From CAVTBX01 sp963733135 (GTDB taxonomy: Bacteria; Actinomycetota; Thermoleophilia; Gaiellales; Gaiellaceae), in the NCBI GenBank assembly GCA_963733135.1, contig CAVTBX010000007.1, positions 248,001-312,000 on the forward strand: a DNA stretch of 64,000 nucleotides. The letters are read 5' to 3'. The notes under the pieces are model-generated. The model did no database searches. It was not told the DNA's origin and saw only the letters and a list, made by a program, of their open reading frames with translations. Both the position numbers and the translations under genes were made by a program. Positions 7,620-15,906 of the stretch are shown here, one piece after another. Position 1 is the first letter of the stretch. Each line of letters starts with the position of its first letter.

Positions 7620-8987
7620 GTGCGGCTGACGCTCGAGATCGCGCTCGCCCGCGCGGCGGGCCGACTCTCGCGGCTGGCGGCCAGAGGCGGCGGTACGACG
7701 CTGCCGGGGAAGATCCTGGCCACGCTCGACCCGGAGGCGCTCGGAACACTCGCGGCACGCCTCCCCGCCGGCACCGCCCTCGTCTCCGCCACGAACGGGA
7801 AGACCACGACGACGGCGATGGTCGCGCAGATCCTGGCGCCAAGCCGGCGCCTGGCACACAACCGCGCCGGGGCGAACCTCGTTTCGGGCGTTGCCTCCAC
7901 GCTTCTCTACGCCCGGGGCGCCGAGCTGGGGCTTTTCGAGGTCGACGAGGGGGCGTTTCCCGAGCTCGCACGCAGGCTCTCGCCCCGCGCGGTCTGCCTC
8001 GGCAACCTGTTCCGAGACCAGCTCGATCGCTACGGGGAGCTCGAGCTGATCGCCGATCGGTGGCGCACGGCCGTCTCGGAGCTTGACCCGTCGACCGAGA
8101 TCGTCTTGAACGCCGACGACCCGCTCCTCGCGAGCCTCGCGCGGGATCGGGCCGGCGCACTCGCGTTTGGGCTCGACGACCCCTCCGTGGCGCGGGAACG
8201 GCTGCCGCACGCCGCGGACTCCAAGTACTGCCTCGCGTGCGGAACCCCGTACGTGTACGCGGCTTCGTACGTCGGCCATCTCGGCGACTTCAGGTGCCCG
8301 AACTGTGGTAACAGCCGCCCGAGCCTCGACGTCGCAGCCCGGAATGTCAGGCTGGAAGGCCTCGAGGGCTCGTCGTTCGACCTCGTGACGGCTGGAGGCT
8401 CACGGCGGATCGAGGTCGGCCTGCCGGGCCTCTACAACGTCTACAACGCCTTGGCGGCCGGGTCACTGGCGTTGGCGCTCTGCGCGTCGCTCGACGAGAT
8501 TCAGACGGGGCTTTCACGGTTCCGCGCCGCCTTTGGGCGCTTCGAGCGTATCGCGGTGGGAGATCGGGGAGTGCTCATGCTCCTGGTCAAGAACCCCGCA
8601 GGCGCCAACGAAGCGATCCGGACGCTGCTCGAGGGCGAGCCGCCGCAGGTCGCTGTGGTCGCCCTGAACGACGAGATCGCCGATGGGCGCGACGTCTCGT
8701 GGATCTGGGACGTCGACTTCGAGCCGTTGCTGGGCGGGCTCGAGCGGCTCGTCGCCACGGGCGGGCGGGCGGAAGAGCTCGCGCTTCGCGCCAAGTACGG
8801 CGGCCTCTCCGCCGACCGGATCGAGGTGGTTCGCGACCTCGGGTCAGCGCTCGACCGGGGGCTAGAGCTGACTTCGGCCGGCGGCGAGCTCGTCGTCCTT
8901 CCCACCTACACCGCCATGCTCGCCCTCCGGCGAATCGCCGGCGAGCGCGGGCTCGTCCGGCCGTACTGGGAGGAGAGCGCGGCGTGA
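7620..8987 (+). CDS. murT: Lipid II isoglutaminyl synthase, ligase subunit MurT
   Basis: Mur-ligase-like subunit that, with GatD, amidates the alpha-carboxyl of D-Glu in lipid II to D-isoglutamine. The 455-residue protein has the ATP loop SATNGKTTTT (56-65), the acidic VDEGAF segment, NADDP (164-168), a zinc-ribbon insertion with C204-C207 and C226-C229 that is diagnostic of MurT, and a C-terminal DUF1727 region with DGRDVSWIWDVDFE supplying the proposed catalytic Asp. The GTG start follows a TANNNT-N6 leaderless signal. It overlaps gatD by four bases, so the two subunits are probably translationally coupled. Family assignment is secure. Confidence 0.95.
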   Translation: MRLTLEIALARAAGRLSRLAARGGGTTLPGKILATLDPEALGTLAARLPAGTALVSATNGKTTTTAMVAQILAPSRRLAHNRAGANLVSGVASTLLYARGAELGLFEVDEGAFPELARRLSPRAVCLGNLFRDQLDRYGELELIADRWRTAVSELDPSTEIVLNADDPLLASLARDRAGALAFGLDDPSVARERLPHAADSKYCLACGTPYVYAASYVGHLGDFRCPNCGNSRPSLDVAARNVRLEGLEGSSFDLVTAGGSRRIEVGLPGLYNVYNALAAGSLALALCASLDEIQTGLSRFRAAFGRFERIAVGDRGVLMLLVKNPAGANEAIRTLLEGEPPQVAVVALNDEIADGRDVSWIWDVDFEPLLGGLERLVATGGRAEELALRAKYGGLSADRIEVVRDLGSALDRGLELTSAGGELVVLPTYTAMLALRRIAGERGLVRPYWEESAA

Positions 8988-9733
8988 AGGTCGTCGTCGG
9001 CCACCTCTACCCGGATCACCTGAACATCTACGCGGACCGCGGCAACATGGCCGTCCTGTCGAAACGTGCGGCCTGGCGCGGGATCGGGTTCGAGTGGACT
9101 GGGATCGGCCCGGGTGAACCCCTCGACCCCGGCGCATACGACCTCCTCTACGTTGGCGGTGGGCAGGATCGCGAGCAAGCGCTCGTCGCACCCGACCTCG
9201 CCTCACGGGCCGAGCCTCTCGACGAGGCGCTCGACGGCGGGACTGCGATCCTCGCCGTGTGCGGCGGCTACCAGCTCCTCGGCCGTTCGTACCGGGATCG
9301 TGCGGGCGTCGAGCTGCCCGGGGCGGGGATCTTCGACCACCACACGGTGGCGGGTGACCGGCGCATGATCGGCGACGTGCTCCTGGACTGCGAGCTGGAC
9401 GCGGGCGTCCAGCGGCCCCTCGCAGGCTTCGAGAATCACGCCGGCCGCACGATCCTCGGCCCGGAGGCCGAGCCGCTCGGGCGGGTGGTCGCCGGGTTCG
9501 GCAACGACGGCGAGAGCGGCTACGAAGGCTGTCGTCGTGGCAGGGCGCTCGGGACGTACCTCCACGGCCCTCTCCTGCCACGGAATCCCTGGCTCGCCGA
9601 CTGGCTTCTCGCGCAGGCTCTGGCCAGGCAAGCGGGCGAGCCGCCTGCGCTCGAGCCGCTCTCCGACGAGCTCGAGGCCGCCGCTCAGCGCGTTTCCGCC
9701 GGCCGAGCGCACGCTCGCGGCGGCAGGCGCTAG
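8984..9733 (+). CDS. gatD: Lipid II isoglutaminyl synthase, glutaminase subunit GatD
   Basis: Class I (triad) glutamine amidotransferase that releases ammonia for MurT. In the 249-residue protein the nucleophile is Cys93 in AVCGGYQLLG and the catalytic His is His194 in GTYLHGPLLP; the GGGQDREQ segment (58-65) is typical of the CobB/CobQ-like GatD subfamily. GTG 8984 overlaps the murT stop by four bases. The tail after about residue 225 is Arg/Ala-rich and probably disordered. Amidation of lipid II is needed for efficient cross-linking in many Gram-positive bacteria, in line with the DAP genes nearby. Confidence 0.95.
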   Translation: MKVVVGHLYPDHLNIYADRGNMAVLSKRAAWRGIGFEWTGIGPGEPLDPGAYDLLYVGGGQDREQALVAPDLASRAEPLDEALDGGTAILAVCGGYQLLGRSYRDRAGVELPGAGIFDHHTVAGDRRMIGDVLLDCELDAGVQRPLAGFENHAGRTILGPEAEPLGRVVAGFGNDGESGYEGCRRGRALGTYLHGPLLPRNPWLADWLLAQALARQAGEPPALEPLSDELEAAAQRVSAGRAHARGGRR

Positions 9734-9741
9734 GCGAGCGG

Positions 9742-10197
9742 TCAGGGCGCCCAGAGCGGGCCGAGGTAGACCGTGGGGTCTCCGGGCTGCCAGCGGGCGA
9801 GGAAGCGCTGTATCGGCGGATGCAGCCTGACGTCGGGCAGCTCGTCGACGCCGAAGAGCCGGTGGCCTCGCACGGCCGCGTCGGCCGACGTAACGGCCTC
9901 GAGCGAGCGTCCACCCAGATGGCCGGCGAAGATCACGTGCACGACGTGCTTGCGCGCCGGCACGTAGGGCGGGGAGATCGACTCTGCAATCGCGATCGGT
10001 CCCTCGAGCGGGAGGTTCTCCTCGATCCCGCACTCCTCGGTCAGCTCGCGCTGAAGGGCGTCGGCAAGGCTCTCCCCCACGTTCACGCCGCCGCCGGGCA
10101 GGAGCCAGTTCTCGTGCCCGTCCTTCTCGTGCCGGCAGAGGAGAAGCCGCTCCTCGCGTTTGAGCACAGCCGAGACGCGGATCCGCGGCTCCATCAC
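9742..10197 (-). CDS. NUDIX hydrolase
   Basis: A 151-residue NUDIX hydrolase with a complete Nudix box at residues 36-58 (G-x5-E-x7-REL-x-EECGI), which coordinates Mg for cleavage of a nucleoside diphosphate linked to another group. Substrate cannot be predicted; ADP-ribose, an oxidised dNTP or another dinucleotide are all possible. It is the last gene of the hflX-dut-nudix set; its start overlaps the dut stop (TGATG arrangement), so it is translationally coupled to dut. The shared operon with dUTPase fits a role in nucleotide-pool sanitation, which is inference. Confidence 0.85.
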   Translation of the reverse strand: MMEPRIRVSAVLKREERLLLCRHEKDGHENWLLPGGGVNVGESLADALQRELTEECGIEENLPLEGPIAIAESISPPYVPARKHVVHVIFAGHLGGRSLEAVTSADAAVRGHRLFGVDELPDVRLHPPIQRFLARWQPGDPTVYLGPLWAP

Positions 10198-10631
10198 CCG
10201 ACCCGCGACGAGCCGAAGCCTCGGGCGCCGCGCTCGCTCTCTGGCAGCTCGTCGACCGCCTGGACCCGCACCTCCGGCACCGCGAGTACGACAAGCTGCG
10301 CGATGCGCTCGCCGGCTTCCGCTACGAACGGGCGCTCCCGGTCGGTGTTCAGGAGCACGACCTGGATCTCGCCGCGGTATCCAGAGTCGATGAGCCCGGG
10401 CGAGTTGACGACGGCGATCCCGTGCCGTGCCGCGAGACCCGAGCGCGGCTGAACGAAGCCTGCGTAGCCCTCCGGGATCGCGACAGCTAGGCCGGTCGGC
10501 GCCACGGCGCGCTCCCCCGGCCCGAGCTCGAGCCGCTCGCAGGTCGCGAGGTCGAGGCCCGCGTCCCCTTCATACGCACGCTCGGGCAGGCGCGCGCCGT
10601 CGCGCACGCATCGAATCGGCAGCTCGATCAC
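10194..10631 (-). CDS. dut: dUTP diphosphatase (trimeric dUTPase)
   Basis: Hydrolyses dUTP to dUMP and pyrophosphate, keeping uracil out of DNA and supplying dTMP synthesis. The 145-residue protein shows all trimeric dUTPase motifs: AGLDL (24-28), PRSGLA (62-67), PGLIDSGYRGE (78-88, with the catalytic Asp and beta-hairpin Tyr), the GERIAQLVV segment (107-115) and the C-terminal P-loop-like RGARGFGSS (134-142). GTG 10631 overlaps the hflX stop by four bases. Confidence 0.95.
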   Translation of the reverse strand: MIELPIRCVRDGARLPERAYEGDAGLDLATCERLELGPGERAVAPTGLAVAIPEGYAGFVQPRSGLAARHGIAVVNSPGLIDSGYRGEIQVVLLNTDRERPFVAEAGERIAQLVVLAVPEVRVQAVDELPESERGARGFGSSRVG

Positions 10632-11932
10632 GCGCGCTCGGCCCGCGTGGCCGTCTCGGCCACGAGGTACGGCGCGAGCCGGGTCACCTCGGCCCGCGGC
10701 AGGCGCGCCACGAGGTGAACTCCGTCGGGCTTGTCCACCCGCTCCTCGATGGGTGTGCCGAGCTCGTAGAGCTGCGCCAACACTCGGCCCTCGTGGTGCG
10801 GGACGAGAAGCCGGACGGGGATGAACCGCTCTGCGAAGCGCTCGGCGATGCGTTCTTTCAGCTCCTCGAGCCCCTCCCCGGTCCGAGCCGAGATGCCAAG
10901 CGCCCCCGGGAAGCGGTTGACAAGGCGCCGTCGCCGAAGGGGGTCGACGCCGTCGATCTTGTTGAGGACGAGCTCCGTCTGGAGGTCGGCGGCCCCGATC
11001 TCGGCGAGCACTCCCTCGACCGCGCTCACGGTTTCGTCGAGCCGCTCGTCCGATGCGGAGGCGTCCGCGACATGCAGCACGAGGTCGGAGAGCAGAGTCT
11101 CCTCGAGCGTGGCCGCGAAGCCCTCGACGAGCTGGTGGGGCAGGCGTCGGATGAAACCGACGGTGTCGGTGACGAGATAGCGGCGACCGGCGTACTCGAA
11201 GCCGCGCGTGGTCGGGTCGAGCGTCTCGAACAGTCTGTCGTTGACGGACACGTCCGCCTCGGTCAGTGCATTCAGGAGCGTGGACTTCCCCGCATTCGTG
11301 TACCCCGCGAGCGCGACGACAGGTGTCTCGCTCTTTCGGCGCGTCCTTCGCTGCGTCTCGCGGCCGCGCTCGAGCCGCCTGAGCCGCTCCTTCAGGACTC
11401 CGATGCGGCGTCGCGCGAGCCTGCGGTCGGTCTCGAGCTGCGACTCGCCGGGGCCACGGGTACCGATGCCGCCGCCGAGCCGCTCGAGGTGCTGCCACAT
11501 GCCCCGCATGCGCGGCAGGTTGTACTCGAGCTGCGCGAGCTCGACCTGGAGCTTGCCCTCGGCCGTCACCGCATGCTGCGCGAAGATGTCGAGAATGAGC
11601 TGAGTCCGGTCGACAACGCGAAGCTTCAGCTCGTCCTCGAGCCGGCGCTGCTGGCTCGGCGAGAGCTCGTCGTCGACGACGAGCGACTCAGCATCCGCTT
11701 CCGTCACGGCCCGCTTCAGCTCGGCCAGCTTGCCCTTGCCAACGTACGTGCGCGGGTCGGGCGCAGGCCGGCGCTGAACGAGCGCGCCCGCCGGGGTCAC
11801 ACCCGCCGTGCGGAGCAGCTCACGAAGCTCGTCGAGCTCATCGTCGATGGGTCGACCCTGGGGTACGACCGCCGCGATAAAGCCGCGCTCGGGCTCCGCT
11901 CCGGGCGCGGGATCGGGCTGGTGTTGGCTCAC
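10628..11932 (-). CDS. hflX: GTPase HflX
   Basis: Ribosome-associated GTPase that rescues or splits stalled ribosomes under stress. The 434-residue protein has the HflX N-terminal domain (about 10-190) with TYVGKGKL and the conserved RGPGESQLE segment (159-167), and a G domain with G1 GYTNAGKS (210-217), G3 DTVGF (256-260) and G4 NKID. GTG 11932 is preferred: CATAAT sits six bases upstream, matching the leaderless pattern, and the frame further upstream codes only a low-complexity Arg-rich stretch antiparallel to dapE. First gene of the hflX-dut-nudix operon, divergent from dapE across 41 bp. Confidence 0.93.
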   Translation of the reverse strand: MSQHQPDPAPGAEPERGFIAAVVPQGRPIDDELDELRELLRTAGVTPAGALVQRRPAPDPRTYVGKGKLAELKRAVTEADAESLVVDDELSPSQQRRLEDELKLRVVDRTQLILDIFAQHAVTAEGKLQVELAQLEYNLPRMRGMWQHLERLGGGIGTRGPGESQLETDRRLARRRIGVLKERLRRLERGRETQRRTRRKSETPVVALAGYTNAGKSTLLNALTEADVSVNDRLFETLDPTTRGFEYAGRRYLVTDTVGFIRRLPHQLVEGFAATLEETLLSDLVLHVADASASDERLDETVSAVEGVLAEIGAADLQTELVLNKIDGVDPLRRRRLVNRFPGALGISARTGEGLEELKERIAERFAERFIPVRLLVPHHEGRVLAQLYELGTPIEERVDKPDGVHLVARLPRAEVTRLAPYLVAETATRAERA

Positions 11933-11938
11933 AGCCTG

Positions 11939-11944
11939 ATTATG
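11939..11944 (-). promoter_or_regulatory. Likely leaderless -10 element (CATAAT) of hflX
   Basis: On the minus strand CATAAT, one base from the TATAAT consensus, ends six bases before the hflX GTG. It forms a divergent pair with the dapE element within 41 bp. Confidence 0.5.
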
Positions 11945-11961
11945 ACGGCCTGCCCCCGGGA

Positions 11962-11967
11962 TAGGGT
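11962..11967 (+). promoter_or_regulatory. Likely leaderless -10 element (TAGGGT) of dapE
   Basis: TAGGGT ends six bases before the dapE GTG at 11974, the same spacing as at murT and dapA. No Shine-Dalgarno is seen between it and the start. It would drive the dapE-dapC-dapD operon. Confidence 0.5.
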
Positions 11968-11973
11968 CTCGCC

Positions 11974-13059
11974 GTGCCGCCTGACGATCGCGCCGAGCGC
12001 CTGGCTGCGACGACGCTCGCGCTGGTCGACATCCCGTCCGAGAGCCGGTCGGAGGCCGCTGCGGCCGAGTTCGTCCTCGACGCAGTGCCCGACGGTCCGC
12101 TCGAGCTTGTGCACCGCCAGAAGGAAACCCTCCTCTTCGAGACGCCGCGCGCCGGGCGGCCGTACGTGCTCCTCGCCGGCCATCTCGACACCGTGCCGGC
12201 GCAGGGAAACATCCCCGGACGCGTCGAAGCGGGCGCGGTTCACGGTCTCGGGGCGAGCGACATGAAGGGCGGCGTCGCGGTTCTCGTGGAGCTGGCACGC
12301 TGGCTCGCCGAGGAGAGGCCGGCGCTGGCGGTCGATATCGGGCTGCTCTTCTTCCCACGCGAGGAACTGCCCCCGGAGGACAGCGCGCTTCCAGGCCTGT
12401 TCAGCGGATATCCAGCGGTATGCGAAGCGAGCCTCGCGGTGATGCTGGAGCCGACCGACAACACGATCCAGGCCGGCTGCCTCGGCAATCTGAACGCAGA
12501 GCTCGTCTTCAGCGGCGAGAGCGCGCATTCGGCCCGCCCCTGGCTCGGCGAGAACGCGGTCGACCTCGCAGTCGAGGGCCTCGCCCCGCTGCTCCCGCTG
12601 CCGAAGCGTGAGGCCGTCGTCGGCGGGCTCACGTTCGTCGAGGTCGCGACACTGACCGGAATCTCGGGCGGCATCGCCTCAAATGTGGTGCCGGATCGCG
12701 TGACCTGCGTCGTCAACTTCCGCTACGCGCCGGATCGCTCACCGGAGGACGCAGAGAGACGGGTCCGGGAGCTCTTGGACGGGGTGGGCGAGCTCACGAT
12801 CCTCTCGAACGCTCTTCCGGCGCAGGTGGCGACGGACTCGCCGCTCGTCGAGGCCTTGCGTGCCGCGGGAGATCTATCCGTGGAGCCGAAGCAGGCCTGG
12901 ACGCCAGTCGCAGAGTTCGACGCGGCCGGGATCCCGGCCGTGAACCTCGGCCCCGGCGCGACTCGATACGCACACCGCGCCGACGAGCAGGTCGAGATCG
13001 CCGAGCTCGTGCGTACATTCGACGCGCTCCGGCGCTTTCTCGCAGGCGATAGCGTCTAG
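11974..13059 (+). CDS. dapE: Succinyl-diaminopimelate desuccinylase
   Basis: M20-family zinc amidase that removes succinate from N-succinyl-LL-DAP to give LL-DAP. The 361-residue protein has the zinc-binding GHLDTVP, the GASDMKGG bridging-Asp motif, the Glu pair in PREEL where the general-base Glu is expected, and the lid/dimerisation domain with the SAHSARPWLG segment. The final His ligand region contains YAHRADEQV. First gene of dapE-dapC-dapD; three bases separate it from dapC. Actinobacterial DapE proteins are about this length. The neighbouring genes make the DAP substrate assignment much safer than for an isolated M20 enzyme. Confidence 0.92.
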   Translation: MPPDDRAERLAATTLALVDIPSESRSEAAAAEFVLDAVPDGPLELVHRQKETLLFETPRAGRPYVLLAGHLDTVPAQGNIPGRVEAGAVHGLGASDMKGGVAVLVELARWLAEERPALAVDIGLLFFPREELPPEDSALPGLFSGYPAVCEASLAVMLEPTDNTIQAGCLGNLNAELVFSGESAHSARPWLGENAVDLAVEGLAPLLPLPKREAVVGGLTFVEVATLTGISGGIASNVVPDRVTCVVNFRYAPDRSPEDAERRVRELLDGVGELTILSNALPAQVATDSPLVEALRAAGDLSVEPKQAWTPVAEFDAAGIPAVNLGPGATRYAHRADEQVEIAELVRTFDALRRFLAGDSV

Positions 13060-13062
13060 CGG

Positions 13063-14211
13063 ATGCGCGTTTCGTCCGTCCTCCGAGCCCAGGCGACCTA
13101 CCCGTTCGTGCGGCTGGACGAGGCGCGGAAGCGCGTCGAGGCGCGCGGCGTCGACGTCATCGACTTCGGCATGGGCGACCCGCGCGAGGCGACCGACGAG
13201 CGGATCCAGGAGGCGCTCGTCGACGCTATCCCGCTGACAGGCGGGTACCCGCGCGCCACCGGGCTCCCCGAGCTCCGTGAGGCGATCGCCGGTTGGGTGG
13301 AACGCCGGTTCGGGACGGCTCTCGACCCCGAGCGCCAAATCGTGCCGACGCTCGGGGCGAAGGAGGCGATCTTCTCCTTCGCACAGCTTCTCGTCGACGA
13401 GGACGCCGGCAAGGATACGGTGGTCGTCACCGAGCCCGGCTATCCGGTACAGGAGCGCGGGGCGCGCTTCGCTCGGGCCCGGGTGCTGGCGCTGCCGCTC
13501 CTCGAGGAGAACGGGTTCCTGCCAGACCTCGAGTCGCTCGACGCCGAGACCTGGCGGCGCGTCGCCGTCCTGTGGGTCAACTACCCGAACAACCCCACAG
13601 GCGCGGTCGCTCCAGAGGGTTTCTACGAGCGCCTCGCTGAACTGGCCGCCGAGTACGAGCTGGTCGTCGCCTCGGACGAGGCCTACACGGAGCTCTGGTT
13701 CGACGAGCCGCCCGGGTCCGCGCTCGAGCTAGCCGATCTCACGGGGGTCGTCGCCTTTCACTCGCTATCCAAGCGCTCGTCCATGACCGGGTACCGATCG
13801 GGGTTCGTGGCAGGCGACCCGGAGGTGTGCGACGCGCTCCGGGCCTTTCGTCCCACCGTCGGCACGGCCCCGCAGGAGTTCGTCCAACGGGCCTCGGTCG
13901 TCGCCTGGTCGGACGAGGAGCACGTCGAGCAAACCCGCGCTCTCTACGGGCGCAAGCGACGGCTGCTCCTCGATGCTCTCGAGGGTTCGAGCGTGCGCGT
14001 AGCCGGGAGCGCGGCGACGATGTACCTCTGGGTTGCGGCCCCTGACGGAGAGGACTCGGAGGGGTTTGCCGAGCGGCTTCTCGAAGGCGGGATCCTCGTC
14101 ACGCCCGGCTCGTACCTGGGCCCCTCGGGCGAGGGCTACGTCCGGTTCGCGCTCGTCCCGACCGAAGAGCGGTGCGCCGAGGCAGTCGAGCGCCTCGGTG
14201 AGCTGCTGTGA
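13063..14211 (+). CDS. dapC: Succinyldiaminopimelate aminotransferase (DapC type)
   Basis: Fold-type I PLP aminotransferase converting N-succinyl-2-amino-6-ketopimelate and glutamate to N-succinyl-LL-DAP. In 382 residues it shows NYPNNPTG (173-180, substrate/PLP binding), SDEAYTELWF (204-213), the PLP Schiff-base Lys237 in SLSKRSSMTGYR and a C-terminal Arg region (GYVRFALVP) for the carboxylate. Sequence alone fits several class I/II aminotransferases; location between dapE and dapD, with a four-base overlap with dapD, supports DapC. Confidence 0.9.
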   Translation: MRVSSVLRAQATYPFVRLDEARKRVEARGVDVIDFGMGDPREATDERIQEALVDAIPLTGGYPRATGLPELREAIAGWVERRFGTALDPERQIVPTLGAKEAIFSFAQLLVDEDAGKDTVVVTEPGYPVQERGARFARARVLALPLLEENGFLPDLESLDAETWRRVAVLWVNYPNNPTGAVAPEGFYERLAELAAEYELVVASDEAYTELWFDEPPGSALELADLTGVVAFHSLSKRSSMTGYRSGFVAGDPEVCDALRAFRPTVGTAPQEFVQRASVVAWSDEEHVEQTRALYGRKRRLLLDALEGSSVRVAGSAATMYLWVAAPDGEDSEGFAERLLEGGILVTPGSYLGPSGEGYVRFALVPTEERCAEAVERLGELL

Positions 14212-15014
14212 GCCTCGAGGACGAGATCGAGCAGCTCTACGCGGCGGAGGACGCGTCAGATGGCCTCGAGCGCGTCGAAGAAGCCATCAGACTCCTCGAC
14301 GAGGGGCGCGTTCGGGTCGCGGAGCCCGACGAGGACGGAGGCTGGCGCGTCAACGAGTGGGCGAAGAAGGCGATCCTCCTCTACTTTCGCCTCCGCGACA
14401 TGGAGACGCTCGAGGCCGGCCCGTTCGAGTACCTCGACAAGGTACCGCTGAAGCGCGACTACGGCGGGCGTGGAGTCCGGGTCGTACCGCCGGCCGTGGC
14501 GCGCTACGGATCCTTCTTGTCCGACGGGGTCGTGCTGATGCCGAGCTACGTCAACATCGGCGCCTGGGTCGGGCCGCGGACGATGGTCGACACCTGGGCC
14601 ACAGTGGGCTCGTGCGCACAGATCGGCGCCGACGTCCACCTGTCAGGAGGCGTGGGCATCGGCGGCGTGCTCGAGCCGCTCCAGGCCACGCCCGTGATCG
14701 TCGAGGACGGCGCGTTCCTCGGCTCGCGGTCGATCGTGGTCGAGGGCGTCGTCGTCGAGGCGGGCGCCGTGCTCGGCGCCAATACGGTCATCACGGCCTC
14801 GACCGCGATCGTGGACGTCACGGGCGACGAGCCGACCGAGTACAGAGGCCGAGTGCCGGCGCGCTCGGTCGTCATTCCCGGCACGCGTCCCAAGGATTTT
14901 CCCGCTGGTACCTACGGCGTCCCGGCGGCGCTCATCATCGGGCAGCGAAGCGCGTCCACAGACCTGAAGACGAGCCTGAACGAGGCTCTGCGGACGCACG
15001 GCGTCCCCGTGTGA
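14208..15014 (+). CDS. dapD: Tetrahydrodipicolinate N-succinyltransferase
   Basis: Transfers succinyl from succinyl-CoA to tetrahydrodipicolinate, the committed step of the succinylase DAP branch. The 268-residue protein has an N-terminal helical domain, then a left-handed beta-helix of hexapeptide repeats (about 100-215: YVNIGAWVG, MVDTWATVGSCAQIG, VHLSGGVGIGGVLEP) and a C-terminal LKTSLNEALR segment. Its length matches classical proteobacterial-type DapD rather than the longer mycobacterial form, which is notable for an actinobacterium. GTG 14208 overlaps the dapC stop by four bases. Confidence 0.94.
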   Translation: MSLEDEIEQLYAAEDASDGLERVEEAIRLLDEGRVRVAEPDEDGGWRVNEWAKKAILLYFRLRDMETLEAGPFEYLDKVPLKRDYGGRGVRVVPPAVARYGSFLSDGVVLMPSYVNIGAWVGPRTMVDTWATVGSCAQIGADVHLSGGVGIGGVLEPLQATPVIVEDGAFLGSRSIVVEGVVVEAGAVLGANTVITASTAIVDVTGDEPTEYRGRVPARSVVIPGTRPKDFPAGTYGVPAALIIGQRSASTDLKTSLNEALRTHGVPV

Positions 15015-15051
15015 GACGCCGACTCGGTTCGTCACACCCGCGGCACATCCG

Positions 15052-15906
15052 TCACACACCCGCACGTTCTCGCGCTTGAGGATCGCCGCGGGGAGGAGGC
15101 TGGAGCGCCTTAAGACGGGGCGCGCGCGTTAAGAGGTCCGGCGCGAGCTCGCCGTGGCAGATCTCCTCGGCGGGCCCGGTGAGACGTGCGTCCAGATCAG
15201 CGGTGAGCTCGACGAGCAGATCGCCGCCCGGGAGGTGCACCGTGACCGGGCTCTCGGCCGCGCCGCTTTCCACTGCGACGGTCGCGACCGCGACCGCGCT
15301 TGTCCCCGACGACGGGGTCTCCCCCGCCCCGCGCTCCCACACGACCGCCGTCACGTCCCGACGCCCGTCGACACGAGCGAGCTGGACGTTGGTGCGCTCG
15401 GGAAAGCGCGGATGACGCTCAACGAGCGGGGCGAGCCGCAGGAGCTCCGCGCGGTCGGGCTCACGCTCGAGGACGGCGTGCGGATTGCCCACTGACACGG
15501 GCGTGAGCTCGACGGGCTCGCCGTCGATGTCGACCGTTTCGCGCGGCCCGACTTCGACCCGTCCAATCGCGGTCTCGACGTAGACGCCGCCGCGAAGAGT
15601 GGCGCGAACCTCCCTGGGCCCGACGTTCACGACAACCTCACTCGACCCGGATCGAAGCGCGAGCCACCGTGCTGCGATCCGAGTCCCGTTGCCCGACAGC
15701 TCCGCGGTCGAGCCGTCCGGGTTCCAGATGACGACTTCTGCCTCTGGCCCGGCGACCGCTACGACCTCGAGGACGCCGTCTGCGCCGATTCCGACGTGAG
15801 GATCGCAGAGGCGGCAAGCCAGTCGAGCGTCGAGTGGCGCATCGAGGTCAGCCCGCTCGATCAGCAGGTAGGAGTTCCCGAGCCCGTGCCACTTCGAGAA
15901 TCTCAT
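15052..15906 (-). CDS. dapF: Diaminopimelate epimerase-like protein, both catalytic Cys replaced by Ser
   Basis: Homologue of the epimerase converting LL-DAP to meso-DAP. The 284-residue protein starts MRFSKWHGLGNSY, typical of DapF, and keeps the two-lobed family marks: GIGADG (39-44), WNPDGS (61-66), SVGNPHAV, TNVQ and WERGAGET. The two catalytic cysteines, expected in CGNG and SCGTG, are serines here: Ser71 (LSGNG) and Ser200 (SSGTS). Both are encoded by unambiguous TCG codons in an intact frame. It could be a functional variant using serines, a slow epimerase or a related activity; no second dapF is visible here. The ATG start lies 59 bp inside the end of miaA. Confidence 0.85.
   Translation of the reverse strand: MRFSKWHGLGNSYLLIERADLDAPLDARLACRLCDPHVGIGADGVLEVVAVAGPEAEVVIWNPDGSTAELSGNGTRIAARWLALRSGSSEVVVNVGPREVRATLRGGVYVETAIGRVEVGPRETVDIDGEPVELTPVSVGNPHAVLEREPDRAELLRLAPLVERHPRFPERTNVQLARVDGRRDVTAVVWERGAGETPSSGTSAVAVATVAVESGAAESPVTVHLPGGDLLVELTADLDARLTGPAEEICHGELAPDLLTRAPRLKALQPPPRGDPQARERAGV

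Noticed and set aside
11933..12358. N-terminal extension of HflX to 12358
   Set aside because: The extra segment is Arg/Pro-rich, antiparallel to dapE and without family similarity; a -10 element lies just before GTG 11932.
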